Shown: piece after piece, positions 20,619-32,050 of the stretch
Layout of the letters: every line of letters begins with the position of its first letter
Position numbering within the stretch: position 1 is the stretch's first letter
Source: Bemisia tabaci
Lineage: Eukaryota > Arthropoda > Insecta > Hemiptera > Aleyrodidae
Length of the DNA: 64,000 nucleotides
Direction of reading: 5' to 3'
Assembly: GCF_918797505.1 (NCBI RefSeq)
Contig: NC_092802.1
Coordinates: forward strand, 20,109,883 to 20,173,882
Translations under genes and position numbers: made by a program
Notes under the pieces: model-generated
Seen by the model: the letters and a program-made list of their open reading frames with translations, nothing else
The model's database searches: none
What the model was told of the DNA's origin: nothing

Positions 20619-23538
20619 ATAGTGGGGCCGATAAGTGGAAAATATCATAACAATCGTGCACTTCTGGAAGAAAGCATGAAAATTTCAGGGATTCATCTCC
20701 ACCCTATAGACATTCGATTCAGACATAGACCCCAAGAATCTGAGTCCCCTGGGGGGAGGGGGGGCAGGGGGGCCCCCAAATTTTGAATTTTGAATAACTA
20801 CGGAACGGCTAATGTTAGCGTAATTTTTTTACAACAGAACGATGGGAAATTTTATTAGGAACAAAACTGATTCTTATGAATTTTTCCGTGGGATCGATAT
20901 TTTAGGCGTGAAACGGGAAAAACCATCGGGGGACGGGGAGCCGGCCGTTCTGAGGCAGATCCGCGCGCTGCGCTGCCTGCCCGTGACGCGCGCGGCGGCG
21001 CGGCGCGGTACGGTGTTACCGACGAAACAACCGCTTGTCTTTGTTTAATCTCAACGATGCGCAGTTTTAAAAATATTATAAATTTACCGTACTGCCTAAA
21101 TACTTTTCCGTAGTAATAAAAGCCTTACTTTATATATTAGTAATAAATAAAAGCAAGCAAAAGGCGAAACACTCCAATGTGAGAGCGCCGAGTCAATAGG
21201 AGGGGTCGGTCATCGCGCATCACGTGTCTTGTTTTCCATGAATACAGAGCTTTTCCGACCTCAGTACAGAGTAAATTACCTTTTCCTCACGTAATTTTTG
21301 TAAAGGATTACATTTTTTAAGATATTAAAGCGAAATAAGATTTAAGTAGATAAAGATTTTAATAGATTTTGACCCACTTATTCATGATTACTGGAAATGG
21401 GATCCTTGATAACTTATTTCTAGCTTATTTTTCATGTTACTTTCGGCGAATGGGACCATGAGCTGCTTACATAAGCAAGAATTCTGCAATACTTGACGCA
21501 AAGACATTACTTGAGGAGTGAGGAGGGGGGGGGGGGGTGGCTTCACAGTCCCTTGCCACTAAGGTGCCCAGATTTCCTTCATTTTCCTCTAATATCGTTT
21601 TTCGTTCATGTTAATTGGTTTCTCGCAATTGCATAGGTACTGATACACACGGAACATTCCGACAGTGTTCTTTTCTTCTCTTTTTTACTCCAGCCAGTCA
21701 ACGGACGTATTCATTTTCATGAACTTCCCACTCTTTCAGATATTCAACAAATATACATATTTCACAAAATAGAACGATATATCAAATGAATAATAAAAAA
21801 GAAGATATCTGAATACTATCGCTTCTTTTTATCGAGTCACACTTGAAGATTATTATTGGTATACTAACCACAAGACATAAAAAATGGAATGAGCAGTAAA
21901 AAAAATTCATGTATATTATCTTTCATTTTGTTCTATGGAGTTTGGAGTGGAGTTGGTAACATTTGTATTGAAAAAAATATTAATATAGGAGGAAATTTAT
22001 TTATCATATGCAGGTTCTGATCCTTTGAAGAACCTCTGAGAAGGACCAGTAGCTCAGGAAGAAATTCATTGCATTTCTTCTTTTTTAACCCGCAAATCTC
22101 GTACCAATTTTTTATTTGTATAGAGCTCGTGGAAGAGTTCTAGGTATGTCGGAGACAATTTTCAAGAAACGGGACTTACGAAATATGTAATGCACAAAAC
22201 GCACACATTAAACTTTATCGCACAGTATAACACTGATCAAATTAGCTTCAGAGATTATCAGAGGGTTAATTTCTTGTCAAAATATCAACAAATCAGTCAA
22301 AATCAGTAATCGGTAATCAGTTGCAAAATTACCGAGATTGAGGGAAATCGTGTGATGCGAGATTTTATTGATGACATAAGAGCAGGATATTTTCCCAGTA
22401 GGCGCGACTTCATATCACTCAAACGGACCGTTTTCGCAGATTAGCGGATATTGGCGGCTAATTATTACTTAATAATATTCCTTATACAAGTAGCAGTCTA
22501 ACAAAGGTTTTTGGGGGGGTCTTTTATCCATATCAAGCTTTCTCAAGGTTCTTTTGGCGTTTCTTGGAGCAAGTTTTGAATGTGGTTTTGGTCCTCTTAA
22601 AAAAATGCCTATACGTAGCAATGATGTACCAAAATGTTCCATCATGAGAAGAGAATAAGCATGCTTGTTTTTTACTCATTTTTTTTACAAAATTAGGTAC
22701 CCTATCTTGAAAGTCTGGCTAGAAGCCGTCTCCCGGGAACTTTAGGGTTGGTAAGCATATTTAGATACCATCCTGGTACAAACACTTTAAAATCATTTTT
22801 CAGGTCATCGTGGTATACAAATAAGATGTGTGACTTTTAGCCCCCCCCCCCTTCCCGAGACAACTGTACGTCAGATTTTATTCCGTTCAACTGATGACTG
22901 ATACAGTTATCTTGGATGCTTTAATACTTGAACTTGACAAATCCATACAACAAAACAATCCAGAACTCCAGCACCTAACCCCTTCTCCTTCCGTTGCCGT
23001 CCGCTCGCTTGTATACATATGTATGTACATATATTACCTGCAAAAGTTAAGCCTTTTATAAGGCTTCATAGGTAGTAAGATATATTCATAATATTTTTAA
23101 AACTGCGCATCGTTGAGATTAAACAAAGACAAGCGGTTGTTTCGTCAGTAACACCGCACCGTACCGCGCCGCCGCGCGCGTCACGGGCAGGCAGCGCAGC
23201 GCGCGGATCTGCCTCAGAACGGCCGGCTCCCCGTCCCCCGATGGTTTTTCCCGTTTCACGCCTAAAATATCGATCCCACGGAAAAATTCATAAGAATCAG
23301 TTTTGTTCCTAATAAAATTTCCCATCGTTCTGTTGTAAAAAAATTACGCTAACATTAGCCGTTCCGTAGTTATTCAAAATTCAAAATTTGGGGGCCCCCC
23401 TGCCCCCCCTCCCCCCAGGGGACTCAGATTCTTGGGGTCTATGTTTGAATCGAATGTCTATAGGGTAGAGATGAATCCCTGAAATTTTCATGCTTTCTTC
23501 CAGAAGTGCACGATTGTTACGCTTATCGGCCCCACTAT
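20619..23538. mobile_element. 2.9 kb element with about 0.46 kb GC-rich inverted arms
   Basis: 20619-21085 and 23085-23538 are nearly identical inverted copies, starting ATAGTGGGGCCGATAAG. They differ by a short indel just inside the tip and a few substitutions. The arms contain a poly-G patch and a strongly GC-rich block (GCGCGCGGCGGCGCGGCGCG). The 2 kb interior is AT-rich, without a usable open frame or recognisable motif. The high arm identity implies recent activity or gene conversion. A non-autonomous DNA element is likely; superfamily unknown. Confidence 0.75.
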
Positions 23539-24149
23539 CACCATTTCTCCTTCGCTGCGCGGCTGATCTCGCTCTCATCTGTTCTCCCCTGCCCTGCCAC
23601 CCCGCATGACGCCTAGCAGTCCTGTTTGGCTGATTTGATGACATAATTTCTTTAGGCGCCGTGCGTGCCGCACGAGGTGGCACCGCGCCGCCGCGGGGGT
23701 GTGTGTGACTTTTCCGCTACAGCCCCTTCCTCCTCCCTACCACACTTGCTACCTGCCACATAGCACCTAGCCGCGCCGTTGCCCTTACAGCTGCCTCTTG
23801 ATTTTGCTGCATTAATCCAGACACTTCGACACCGGAGGGGGGGGGGGAGAGGGGTGCAGCATATGCAAGTGTCTACCCCTCCGTCCGCAGTCGCCACCGC
23901 CAAAATTCTCTGATCCGCAAACTCCACGGCCCTGCGCCTGCGCCACTCCTCCGCAATCGCCACCATCAAAACATGCGAATCCGCAGACGCTACCGGATTC
24001 TTAGAATCCGCAAACGCCACGTCCACAATAGCCACACTGCACCCCAACCCGGAGCCTGATCCCTCCGACAAAAAATATACCTATCATGACCGCATTGACG
24101 CAAACAATGAAAGACACCTGATACTCACGATTCTCTATGAGCTCACATA
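23539..24149. other. GC-richer unique stretch
   Basis: Higher GC than the surroundings, with a poly-G run near 23838. A 139-codon open frame on the minus strand (23652-24071) has a low-complexity, frame-shadow-like composition, and I do not call it a gene. Confidence 0.3.
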
Positions 24150-24400
24150 TCGACGGTGTACGTCGGCAATCACATAACTTGGTTGCGGTGTCTGGAAATA
24201 TCCACCTCTATGTTACTTTTTTAAAGGAGAACAAATTGATATCATTCCTTGAAGTTTTTGCAGTTCTTCGCACGGAGAAGAAAAATCACGGCAATTTTAA
24301 AGAATTGCCGTTGAGTAGTTTGCCCTTTAAAAAATAAAATGTGACAGGAAGTTTGCGACGTCGCAAACCGAGTTATGTGATTGCCGACTTACACCGTCGA
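24150..24400. mobile_element. Foldback element C (copy 2)
   Basis: 251-bp palindrome with TCGACGG ends between TA dinucleotides. It shares the TGATATCATTCCTTGAA and TTGCGACGTCGCAAACCGAG blocks with the copy at 2694-2948. Confidence 0.8.
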
Positions 24401-24485
24401 TATGTCTTAAACTCAGTACATTTTTGCAACTTTTACATAAGCTAACATTGAATGGAAGATTCGCATTCTATTCAACATTCTTATG

Positions 24486-24632
24486 CAGTTAGGTCCAAAT
24501 TCCGTGCTGATATCTCAACATGACACCTGAAGCATTGCGTTAAGATTACATGAGACAAGAGATTAAGACATTCAACGTGCATAAAAAAGTGTTATGTTGA
24601 GATAACAGCGCGAAATTTGCACCAAATTTAAT
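24486..24632. repeat. Foldback MITE
   Basis: Arms carry GTGCTGATATCTCAACAT and, inverted, ATGTTGAGATAACAGCGCG. The outer ends are GGTCCAAATT and near-inverse. About 147 bp. Confidence 0.65.
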
Positions 24633-25440
24633 AAAAATTTTCAGCAGAGTCCGAATTTTAAATCAGAAGCACACAATTTCCGCAAATTTAAAAGTCGCAA
24701 AAATGAACTGGGCTTTAAGGCGTGAATTTATAGGAAATCGTAATCCTCAGTGTCTTCCATTGTCCGGGTCAATGATATTGGGATCCCCCCCCCCCCTAAA
24801 AAAAGTCCATAAGGAACTGTCATATTTCTGTCACAATGGCGAAGCTATACTACAAATATCACAAGGAGCGTATTGGAAATTAGATTATACCGTTCCATCT
24901 TCCTTTTTCATGGTATTGCATTTTTGATGGATGTTTTGCTTCTGTAAAAATATGGAACATTTTCCCAAAATCTGAATGAAGCGGGCTCATTTAGAGGCCT
25001 GTCGAATCTTTTTTCTTTTCTTGTCTCATTATTAAAAGGATATTGTAAGGAAATCTAGATTTGCACTTTCACGTTAAAGTCAATTGCCTTTCCCCATAAA
25101 CTACGCGTTATTAATTACTAAGGGGTTACGCCTCCTGGCCGATCCGCGGCCCAACCCCCAGCCAGAGGGCGCTTCGCGCTCTTTTAGGCATGCGTCGACA
25201 AAAGAACAACCGAAAAAATTAAAAGATTTCCAAAAACTCAACTCTCATTCATCCAATCTCCCTCTGGCTAGGAGCGATTGAAACTATAAGAATCGAATGA
25301 AAAAATCGGCATTTATTTCAAACTTCACGTGAAGACTGAAACGAAACGGGACGATCGGAATATGGAACGGAGCGTTTCATCGCTTTTGGATAGTCTGTAG
25401 CAAAGGAGCATACCTTTGATTCCCTTATCCTACTAACAGA
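24633..25440. other. Unique spacer
   Basis: Contains a poly-C run near 24787 and a GC-rich fragment at 25115-25190. No gene or repeat structure supported. Confidence 0.3.
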
Positions 25441-26060
25441 CCAAGATTCAACATTTCCCGCTTAGTTCAATTTATCCCCTAAATTTGAAATTCCCACAAT
25501 TTATCCCCTAAATTTGAAATTCCCACAATTTTTGTTGGCGAAAATTTCAAATTTTACCCCCCTCCCTAAGCTCTCACTACTCCTATATGAAAAAACCTGG
25601 GTCCTATTTTCAAATTTTGATCACAACGGGCTCATCCAGGGAATATCACTTATCGATAAACGCAGAAATCATGTAAATCGGCTCAATGGAACGCTCAAAC
25701 AATTTGTGACAAAAAATAAACATTTACATTGTTTAAATGGGAGAATTCGCAACTTTACCACGTAATATAAAAAAACCTGGGTCATATTTTCAAAGTCTGA
25801 ATGTAGCGGGCTCATCTAGGGACAATTGGACGTATTTCTATCAAACGGAACTATGTGCATTAAGACATGAGCCCTGAGACTCATAAGGAAATGTGCATAA
25901 CAGGGCTCACGTCAAAATGCACATAGTTCCGTTTGATATTAATATGTCCAATTGTCTGTCGATAGTCGCAAAAATCATGAAAATCGGCTCGGTAGAACAC
26001 TGGAACTAAGCGTTATCACATATGCAAATTTAGGAGGTCTCGGAGCTTATAATATTAGAT
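25441..26060. repeat. Local direct duplications around a MITE
   Basis: A 30-bp unit (TTTATCCCCTAAATTTGAAA...) is repeated in tandem at 25471-25530. Larger diverged copies follow, each with AAACCTGGGTC, TATTTTCAAA, GGGCTCATC and AAATCGGCTC landmarks (25588-25695 and 25770-26000). The second copy is split by the MITE at 25821-25955. A distant relative is at 34745-34850. Confidence 0.6.
25821..25955. mobile_element. Hairpin MITE with conserved GAGCCCT core
   Basis: Ends GACAATTGGACG and near-inverse; arms CAAACGGAACTATGTGCAT. The loop-side core ACATGAGCCCTGAGA / AGGGCTCACGT is shared with 4626-4748 and 42784-42899. Confidence 0.75.
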
Positions 26061-26649
26061 TATTGCCTTGCCAAACATTTCTCATGGTTTTTCGTCACTT
26101 TTGTGACATTATTTCCGTGAGGCTGAGAAATTACAAGTGAATTGGCAATGCCATTGTTTTCTTAAAAATAATAAGTTAATAATTGAATTGTATCAATGAG
26201 AATAGTCCTGAGTTCAACATTTGCGCTTTCTACAGAACTAGTATCAGTCAATCGCTCAACTCCGAAGAAAATAAACAAAGATTAAAATGTAAATAATGGC
26301 AACGCCCTTTCCAGCTCAGATTTATGCACCACGGAAATTTGGTCCTACTCGCACCCAATAGGTAATTCTTTGCAAGGTGGTATCCTGCTGTGTCACAAAC
26401 CACGCCCAGTAACAAAATGTTGCAGTGTTTGTTTTCTCTAGGAAACGCCTTCTTTGGACATTTAAAGGTGAAATATAATGGAGAGTGTTTTTAGGATTTT
26501 TCACCTGGCATGCCTCCATTGTTCCCTTATACCTGTGAATAAACAGCGTGCAGGTAGAAATGAATGGCGTATCACAAACTAGGCAAAATGCCACGAGCAC
26601 AGACGATTATAGGCAATGAATTAAGACAATTATGCTCATGCAGACTTAC
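26061..26649. other. Spacer
   Basis: No gene or repeat that I can support. An open frame on the minus strand (26322-26540 after a TTCACAG acceptor) has no recognised motif, and its phase does not match the candidate exon at 26650-26746. Confidence 0.25.
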
Positions 26650-26746
26650 CGGAAGCCGAGGTGTTTCCGCTTTCAAAAGTACCTCGTCGATGTTGATTGA
26701 ATCTTCAGTTTTCCGGCAGATACGGAGTAAAATCTGGTAGATTACA
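26650..26746 (-). CDS. Possible short exon of unknown gene
   Basis: On the minus strand a 97-base open segment lies between acceptor TTTACCAG (ending at 26747) and a strong donor CCG|GTAAGT (26649-26644). It encodes IYQILLRICRKTEDSINIDE then VLLKAETPRLP, a plausible but unrecognised peptide. No neighbouring exon with matching phase was found, so this stays a weak call. Confidence 0.25.
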
Positions 26747-27488
26747 CTGGTAAACTAGTTCATTACAGTGCATCACACTGAGACACAAATGAAAACACAA
26801 ACACAAGTACACCCGCGTAATAAAATTAAATTAAATAAAAGAACCGAATAGTCACTTCGTGATTAAATGGTGCAGTCACTCTGCCGCGTGCAGATCCTGA
26901 TGCATCGGAGGTCTCAACTGGAGTGGTGCATTTTTTTAAAAATCGGATTTTCTCGGAGAAATTCGGCATTCGGTTCTGACTTGCCGAACTGGTTTTTTAA
27001 AAGGCAAGTGAGTAACAGTAACATAAATTAAGGGACTACAGAAATATTGTGTATAGAAACATCAACACCAAAAGCAAAAGAAGAGCGCCTTTTCCAAGAA
27101 GAACAATGTAAGATGAAAAAAAGTGCCGACGAGCAACCATTGACCATGCGGCAGCAGCGGCCTTTTGAATTCATTGAGAGTGCCGCGTCTAGCCAGACAA
27201 TGCCTTGATATTTTTTACGACTGGGACGGTGAAATTTTTCTTCTCAAGGGTTGACATTCCTTCGAAAACAATAGCATGTGGAGTAGGTATAGTCGAGGGA
27301 AATACGGCCGAAAATAGGGTGAACCCGGAACTAACTGTATTTTTGAGTTTTTTGGGCTCATTTTCTTCAGGAGATCAGGAATCATCTATTGAGCTAAAAT
27401 TTGCCCAAATTACCCCAAAAACTAAAAATTGACAAAAGAAATCGACAAATTTTTCATAAAACTGCGAATTATGTCAGAAACAAAACAT
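26747..27488. other. Unique spacer, nothing seen
   Basis: No coding, repeat or RNA structure that I can support. Confidence 0.3.
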
Positions 27489-28483
27489 CTGAGCATAAAA
27501 ATTAATATGATTAAAAATGAAAGACGCTATATTTTACACTAGGTGAATAGGCAAATCTACGGAATTCGCATTAAAGCTAAAAGATTGTGGAGTCAAAGCT
27601 CCCAAAAACTCGCTTTTCCACTGAATTCGGCGTCAAGTGAGAACATCGCAAAAACCAACATGTTTGTGAGGAAGCGCTTCAATTTACAAGGAAATCGAAA
27701 CGGATAGAAATTTAGGTACTTCAACTTTCATGGCTAACAGCGTATCTTAGACAGAAATTTTTTAAAAATGTCCCCACAAAACACATATTTTAGGAAGTCG
27801 AGACCGAGCGATAGGTACCTACACTCGCACAGTCATCATGGTGTTTCAGGGGTCAAAATGATCCAACTAGATGTAAAAACATTTCTTCCAATTTTTGCAC
27901 TTACATATATGTACGATAATTGTGCTTGTTGACCCGAAAATAAAATTCTGAATTTGAATCTAAAGAAGTAGTTTGGGAAGAGTAGAAGGGAGGGGGAAGT
28001 TTAGAGAGAGCATGAAAGCCTATGAATGCAGAAAATGAGAGCAATATTTTTTCAGGTTACTTTTTCTATTCATTGTCCACATACCTCTGTTTTTTGTCAG
28101 TGCTGAATGAATGATGGTATATGAGAACTCAGTCAAAATTCACAGATAAATAGAAAATGGAGAATGATGTGTATCCCGCCGTGCAAATATGACGTGCATT
28201 CAAGGACACTCCCGGCTCCCTTGTGCTAATTCGTAGGTAGGTCGAGAAGATGCATTGGGTTTGGTTGACAAACAATTCTCAGAGAATTAGGTGTTCCGGG
28301 AGCCCTCCACAGCTAGCAATGGTGGAGCAGTAGCTTATTTGGAATCGGAGCAATTAGTTGAATCCATTTAATAATCATGATAACCGAAGGAACGTGGCGG
28401 GAAGGATGGCTGAGAGCGTAGAGGGGGGGGGGGGGGTTACGTAGGGACGGGCAAGCAGGCAGCAACAGACGATCGCTCGAAAC

Positions 28484-28850
28484 AGCTGAACTTTATACTC
28501 GTCGATAAAAGTAAAAAAAAATTGAGAAAATTGAAAAAACTATTACAGCCTGCAAATCTACAGATCAGAAGCTTTCAGTTAAAAAAAAAAAACCATGCAA
28601 ATCGGTCCGGTGGTTCTCTCAAAGATAATGTCCCAAAATTCGGACTTTAGTCTGAATAAATGGGAGAAAAAATTGAGCCCAGCTAAACTTCACTCGTCGA
28701 TTAAAGTAAGAAAATTTGAGAAAATCGAAAAAACAATTACAGCCTGCAAATCTACAGCTCAGGAGTTTTCACTTAAAAAAAAGATAAGGCAAATCGATCG
28801 GGTGGTTCTCTCAAAGTTAACGTCCAAAGATTCGGAACTTTGTGTTTTAA
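28484..28850. repeat. Tandem duplication, about 197-bp period
   Basis: Two units with shared ACTCGTCGAT, ACAGCCTGCAAATCTACAG, GCAAATCG and GTGGTTCTCTCAAAG in the same order (first unit from 28484, second from 28681). Confidence 0.75.
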
Positions 28851-29019
28851 AATATAGGATTTTTCATCTTCAAAAAGCATGGTCTGAGCCCCGTCCCCTC
28901 CCTCTTCCCCTTCTCCCCAAGCCCTTGCCTTAGATTCTAATCACTTGCGAATATTATTTCAAACGCGCCGCGAAAAAACAAAAATATTTGCCCGCAAAAT
29001 TTGTTCTATAATCTTCTTA

Positions 29020-29433
29020 TCATCTCCTCCTTCTTCTTCTTGTTCTTCTTTTCCTTAACTTCCTTCTTGTTTCAATATTTTTCTTCAGGAATAATAAAGA
29101 AAATTTAATGTGGGAGACGAAGTCTGCCTCATGATCCGGTTGCAATAGTTGACTGTTATAACAAGAGGATCCTTGACAATTTTTGCACGCAAAGGTGCAC
29201 GAGATGCTGTATTTTTTACAACTACCTACATCGTAGATCAGAGCACCCGTCTTCTTACAGGAGCATCTTATCACTGTTAATAAAGTGGGGGTTATCGGTT
29301 GTTTTTGGTAACAAAATGTTATTTCCTTTTTCCGAGCCCCAGTGTTTCTGTCGCAAATCAACGCCCATCCACTGCATCTTTTGGTGAAAAACGCGATAAA
29401 AATGATATTTAGCTGCATCATCGTAGGAGGCAA
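29020..29433 (-). pseudogene. Cysteine-cluster C-terminal remnant of a transposon-associated protein
   Basis: A 137-codon frame on the minus strand. The informative part is TLLTVIRCSCKKTG, then SCKKYSISCTFACKNC and QGSSCYNS. The spacing C-x-C ... SC-x5-C-x3-C-x2-C-x-G-x2-C-x-N is a CXC-like (tesmin-like) cysteine cluster. I recall it at the C-terminus of multi-copy, transposon-linked insect proteins; that is memory, not a search. The rest (an Arg/Lys tail from a CTT/CCT repeat) looks non-coding. It lies inside the 27489-30775 element, which suggests it is the end of that element's gene. Related proteins, as I recall them, carry VHDLVAAEARYH-type modules upstream, like those in the pseudogene at 5058-6048. 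Confidence 0.45.
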
Positions 29434-29789
29434 GACTTTCAGTTGAACAAAGTTTTGAAAAATAAATTAACACAAAAAACTGCTAAGTTGCGTTCATACT
29501 CAACATTTCATTCATTTTGCATTTCAGTGACGCGTTGATCACAGCATTTATCCGTTTTGGACACGATTTAGAAAGGTGTGTCTACGATATGACTATAATG
29601 AAATGTCCTTTTCAAACCATAGTACACGTAAACAGAACTTTTAGTGTCAGCACAAAATGAAGATGTTTATGATCATAAGCATTATCAATGGCAAATCGGA
29701 TGCGCTTTCACTCGCGATGACTTACTTGGTTACAACCATCACCGGGAAATTAAATGGACATCGGGACAGTCCTCTAGACACTAACGAAG

Positions 29790-29943
29790 GGCATTGGCGG
29801 ATCTAGCAAATTTGCAACATCGTTTTTCTGCATTTAAACCTATGGAAATATTTCGATTCTTAGAGGGGCCAGGTTCTCCGACAAGAATCGATTATAAAAC
29901 ATTAAAACGGAGGAACCCGGTGTTGCCAAATTGCTGGATCCAT
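29790..29943. mobile_element. MITE with GGCGGATC ends, copy 1
   Basis: Ends GGCATTGGCGGATC and GCTGGATCC; arms contain AGCAAATTTG and mirrored CAAATTGC, with a central AATCGAT. The second copy is 45953-46103. Confidence 0.65.
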
Positions 29944-30775
29944 TTTTGACGAGGGGTATTTTTCTCTATATTTCCAAAAACTTAGGAATTGTCCTGTCGT
30001 ATGGCCGCCTTGGAAAAGGCGTGAGAACTTAGACAGTCAGAATTCACGCAACCCGGCCTTAGTGTTCATCAATGAGGAGGCATACAAATCTAAGCATTTA
30101 ATATTGAATTTCCTTATAAGACATAATAGAAACTCTGGATTTGAGCACATATTTGGCAACATGAGATTTGCTTAAGCGTGGACAATATGGCACGATGCTC
30201 TGAAGGCACGTGATACCCTCTTCAATCATAAAGGGATGGGCCGCGCGGTCTATCAACGCTTTAAGTAGTATCACCAATACTGGGCAGCTGTTCACCGTAT
30301 TCACTCCACTCCCTCTCCACCCCCCGGTTCTTTTACGTAAAAATTTACCAACTCTGTGAAAACCGATAATGATTAAAAGTTAACCCAATTTTTTCTCTTG
30401 GTGATTCAATTATCTGCTTCAAGTTCAGTGATTGTTTTCATGCGAAGACGATTGTAATACTAGGTACTAAGCTTTCCAAAATAAGTAATTTGGAGGAAAA
30501 TATTTAAAAATTGTCTGTCTAATATATATACTGTAGGCCATAAATATTGAAGTACCTAAGCCTCTATCCGTTTCGATTCCCTTGTAAATTGAAGCGCTTC
30601 TTCACAAACATGTTGGTTCCCGCGATGTTCTCACTTGACGCCAAATTCATTGAAAAAGCGAATTTTTTAGGAACTTTGACTCCGCGTTCTTTTGGCATTA
30701 CTGCAATTTCCATAGATTTGCTTATTGTGAAATTTAGCGTCTTTCAATTTTAGCCATATTACGTTTTATGCTCAG

Positions 30776-30910
30776 ACTAGCCACTGTGGCTCGCTTCCCT
30801 CTCCTCGCGTCCAGCCGGGGGCTCCGCCCCCTGGACCCCCGGTCACTCGCTTTTCGAGTGACTTACGGCTACGGCTCGCAAGCGAACCGTATTCCGTGCC
30901 GTAAGTGCAA
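30776..30910. repeat. GC-rich palindromic patch
   Basis: CCGGGGGCTCCGCCCCCTGG can fold on itself. It is followed by ACTCGCTTTTCGAGTGA and CGTAAG-type hairpins. Style shared with 12690-12800; typing not possible by eye. Confidence 0.4.
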
Positions 30911-30998
30911 AAAAAAAAAAAATGATTAAATAATGTAATTCAATAAGTGGTCGTTTCTGAATACATGAATTCGAGAGGCATTCCTCCCTAAAATCCCG

Positions 30999-31835
30999 CG
31001 AATACAGATGCACTATAGTATCTCCGTATGTCAGACACTCAAAAATCGCAAATGCTCCGTAAAAGGGAAAGAAAAATTGAGCAGACTTCGCTAAGTATCC
31101 ATTAATCAACTGACACGATGGTAAAAGAACGTATCTGGCGGAAACAGGTGTACAGTAGTCTTGCACTGGGGTGGACACTAAAAAACCGAGAATGTTCCGT
31201 GAAAAAAGAAAAAAAAAGAAAGTATAAACAGAAATCGCTAAATATCCATTGATCAACTGGCGCGGCCGCAAAAGAACGTATCTCGCGAATACAGATGCAC
31301 AGTAGTATCGCCCTTCGACCAATTCCTACTTAGCATTCCTGGCCATTCGAGAAATCGTGTGAGATTGTGTTAGTAATAATTGCGGAGAACAAAAGGAAGC
31401 CGCCGGGCTACGTTTGGCGGGTGGCATCCGTTTTCATCCTGACCTACCTACCCTTATTCCATTTATTGACATACATTTCATAATTTTTTCTTTCATTTAA
31501 GATGTGATTATACCGAACAAATTTGTTTTTTTCGATGAAACTTGCCAAAATATTCAACTGAAAATTCCACGCCCGGAATGAATTCATTTTCTTAAGCAAG
31601 AAAATCAACTTTTCTAAAGTCCTCCACATACGATACCGTGTGTTCTCCACAGTTACGGCCGTATAACTTCAAACCAATGACCAGAAAATGCTAAGTAGGA
31701 ATTAGTCGGACACTCAAAAATCGCAAATGTTCCGTGATAAAGAGGGGAACAATTAAGAAGATGTTGCTAAGTATCCATCGATCAACTAACGTGACCGTAA
31801 AAGAACGTATCCGACGAAAGCAGATGAGCGATGGG
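30999..31835. repeat. Tandem repeat (about 145-bp unit), third unit split by an insertion
   Basis: Units start at 30999, 31141 and 31287, with shared ACACTCAAAAATCGCAAATG, TAAGTATCCAT, ATCAACTG and AAAGAACGTATC. The third unit is interrupted at 31320 and resumes at 31704. Confidence 0.75.
31321..31703. mobile_element. 383-bp TIR insertion in the tandem repeat
   Basis: Perfect 17-bp inverted ends AATTCCTACTTAGCATT, with weaker complementarity (CTGGCCATT / CTGGTCATT) just inside. The interior is unique in this window. No obvious target duplication at the junctions. Confidence 0.7.
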
Positions 31836-32050
31836 CAACCTCTCAGAAAGTCGCGAAATTTAGAAATCTAATCCGTGTTGCTCTCGAGATGCAGAATGCA
31901 ACTGAGTTGACAGCGTATACGAACAGATCGACTTTCGGAGCAACTCAGTGGAAGCAGTAAAGTCCCGAAAATACTTGTTTCCTGTCTATTCCCACGGGTT
32001 TCCTTTTCCCTTCGAAAGAGGTGACAGTTGTAGGGGTACAGTAGGGTAGA
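31836..32050. other. Short spacer
   Basis: Nothing recognised. Confidence 0.3.

Larger units (their letters stand above)
27489..30775. mobile_element. 3.3 kb TIR element with cysteine-cluster coding remnant
   Basis: 27489-27745 and about 30535-30775 are diverged inverted copies. Tips are CTGAGCATAAAA and TTTTATGCTCAG, and the shared inner block is GTGAGAACATCGC with TTGTGAGGAAGCGCTTCAAT on the left and the inverse on the right. The interior has a tandem duplication (28484-28850), the coding remnant at 29020-29433 (minus), a MITE (29790-29943) and an open frame at 30098-30304 (minus). It has the layout of a decayed DNA transposon; no clear target duplication. Confidence 0.65.

Noticed and set aside
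23652..24071. 139-codon minus-strand frame
   Set aside because: GC-rich low-complexity composition, no motif, no splice partner; it overlaps the TIR region boundary.
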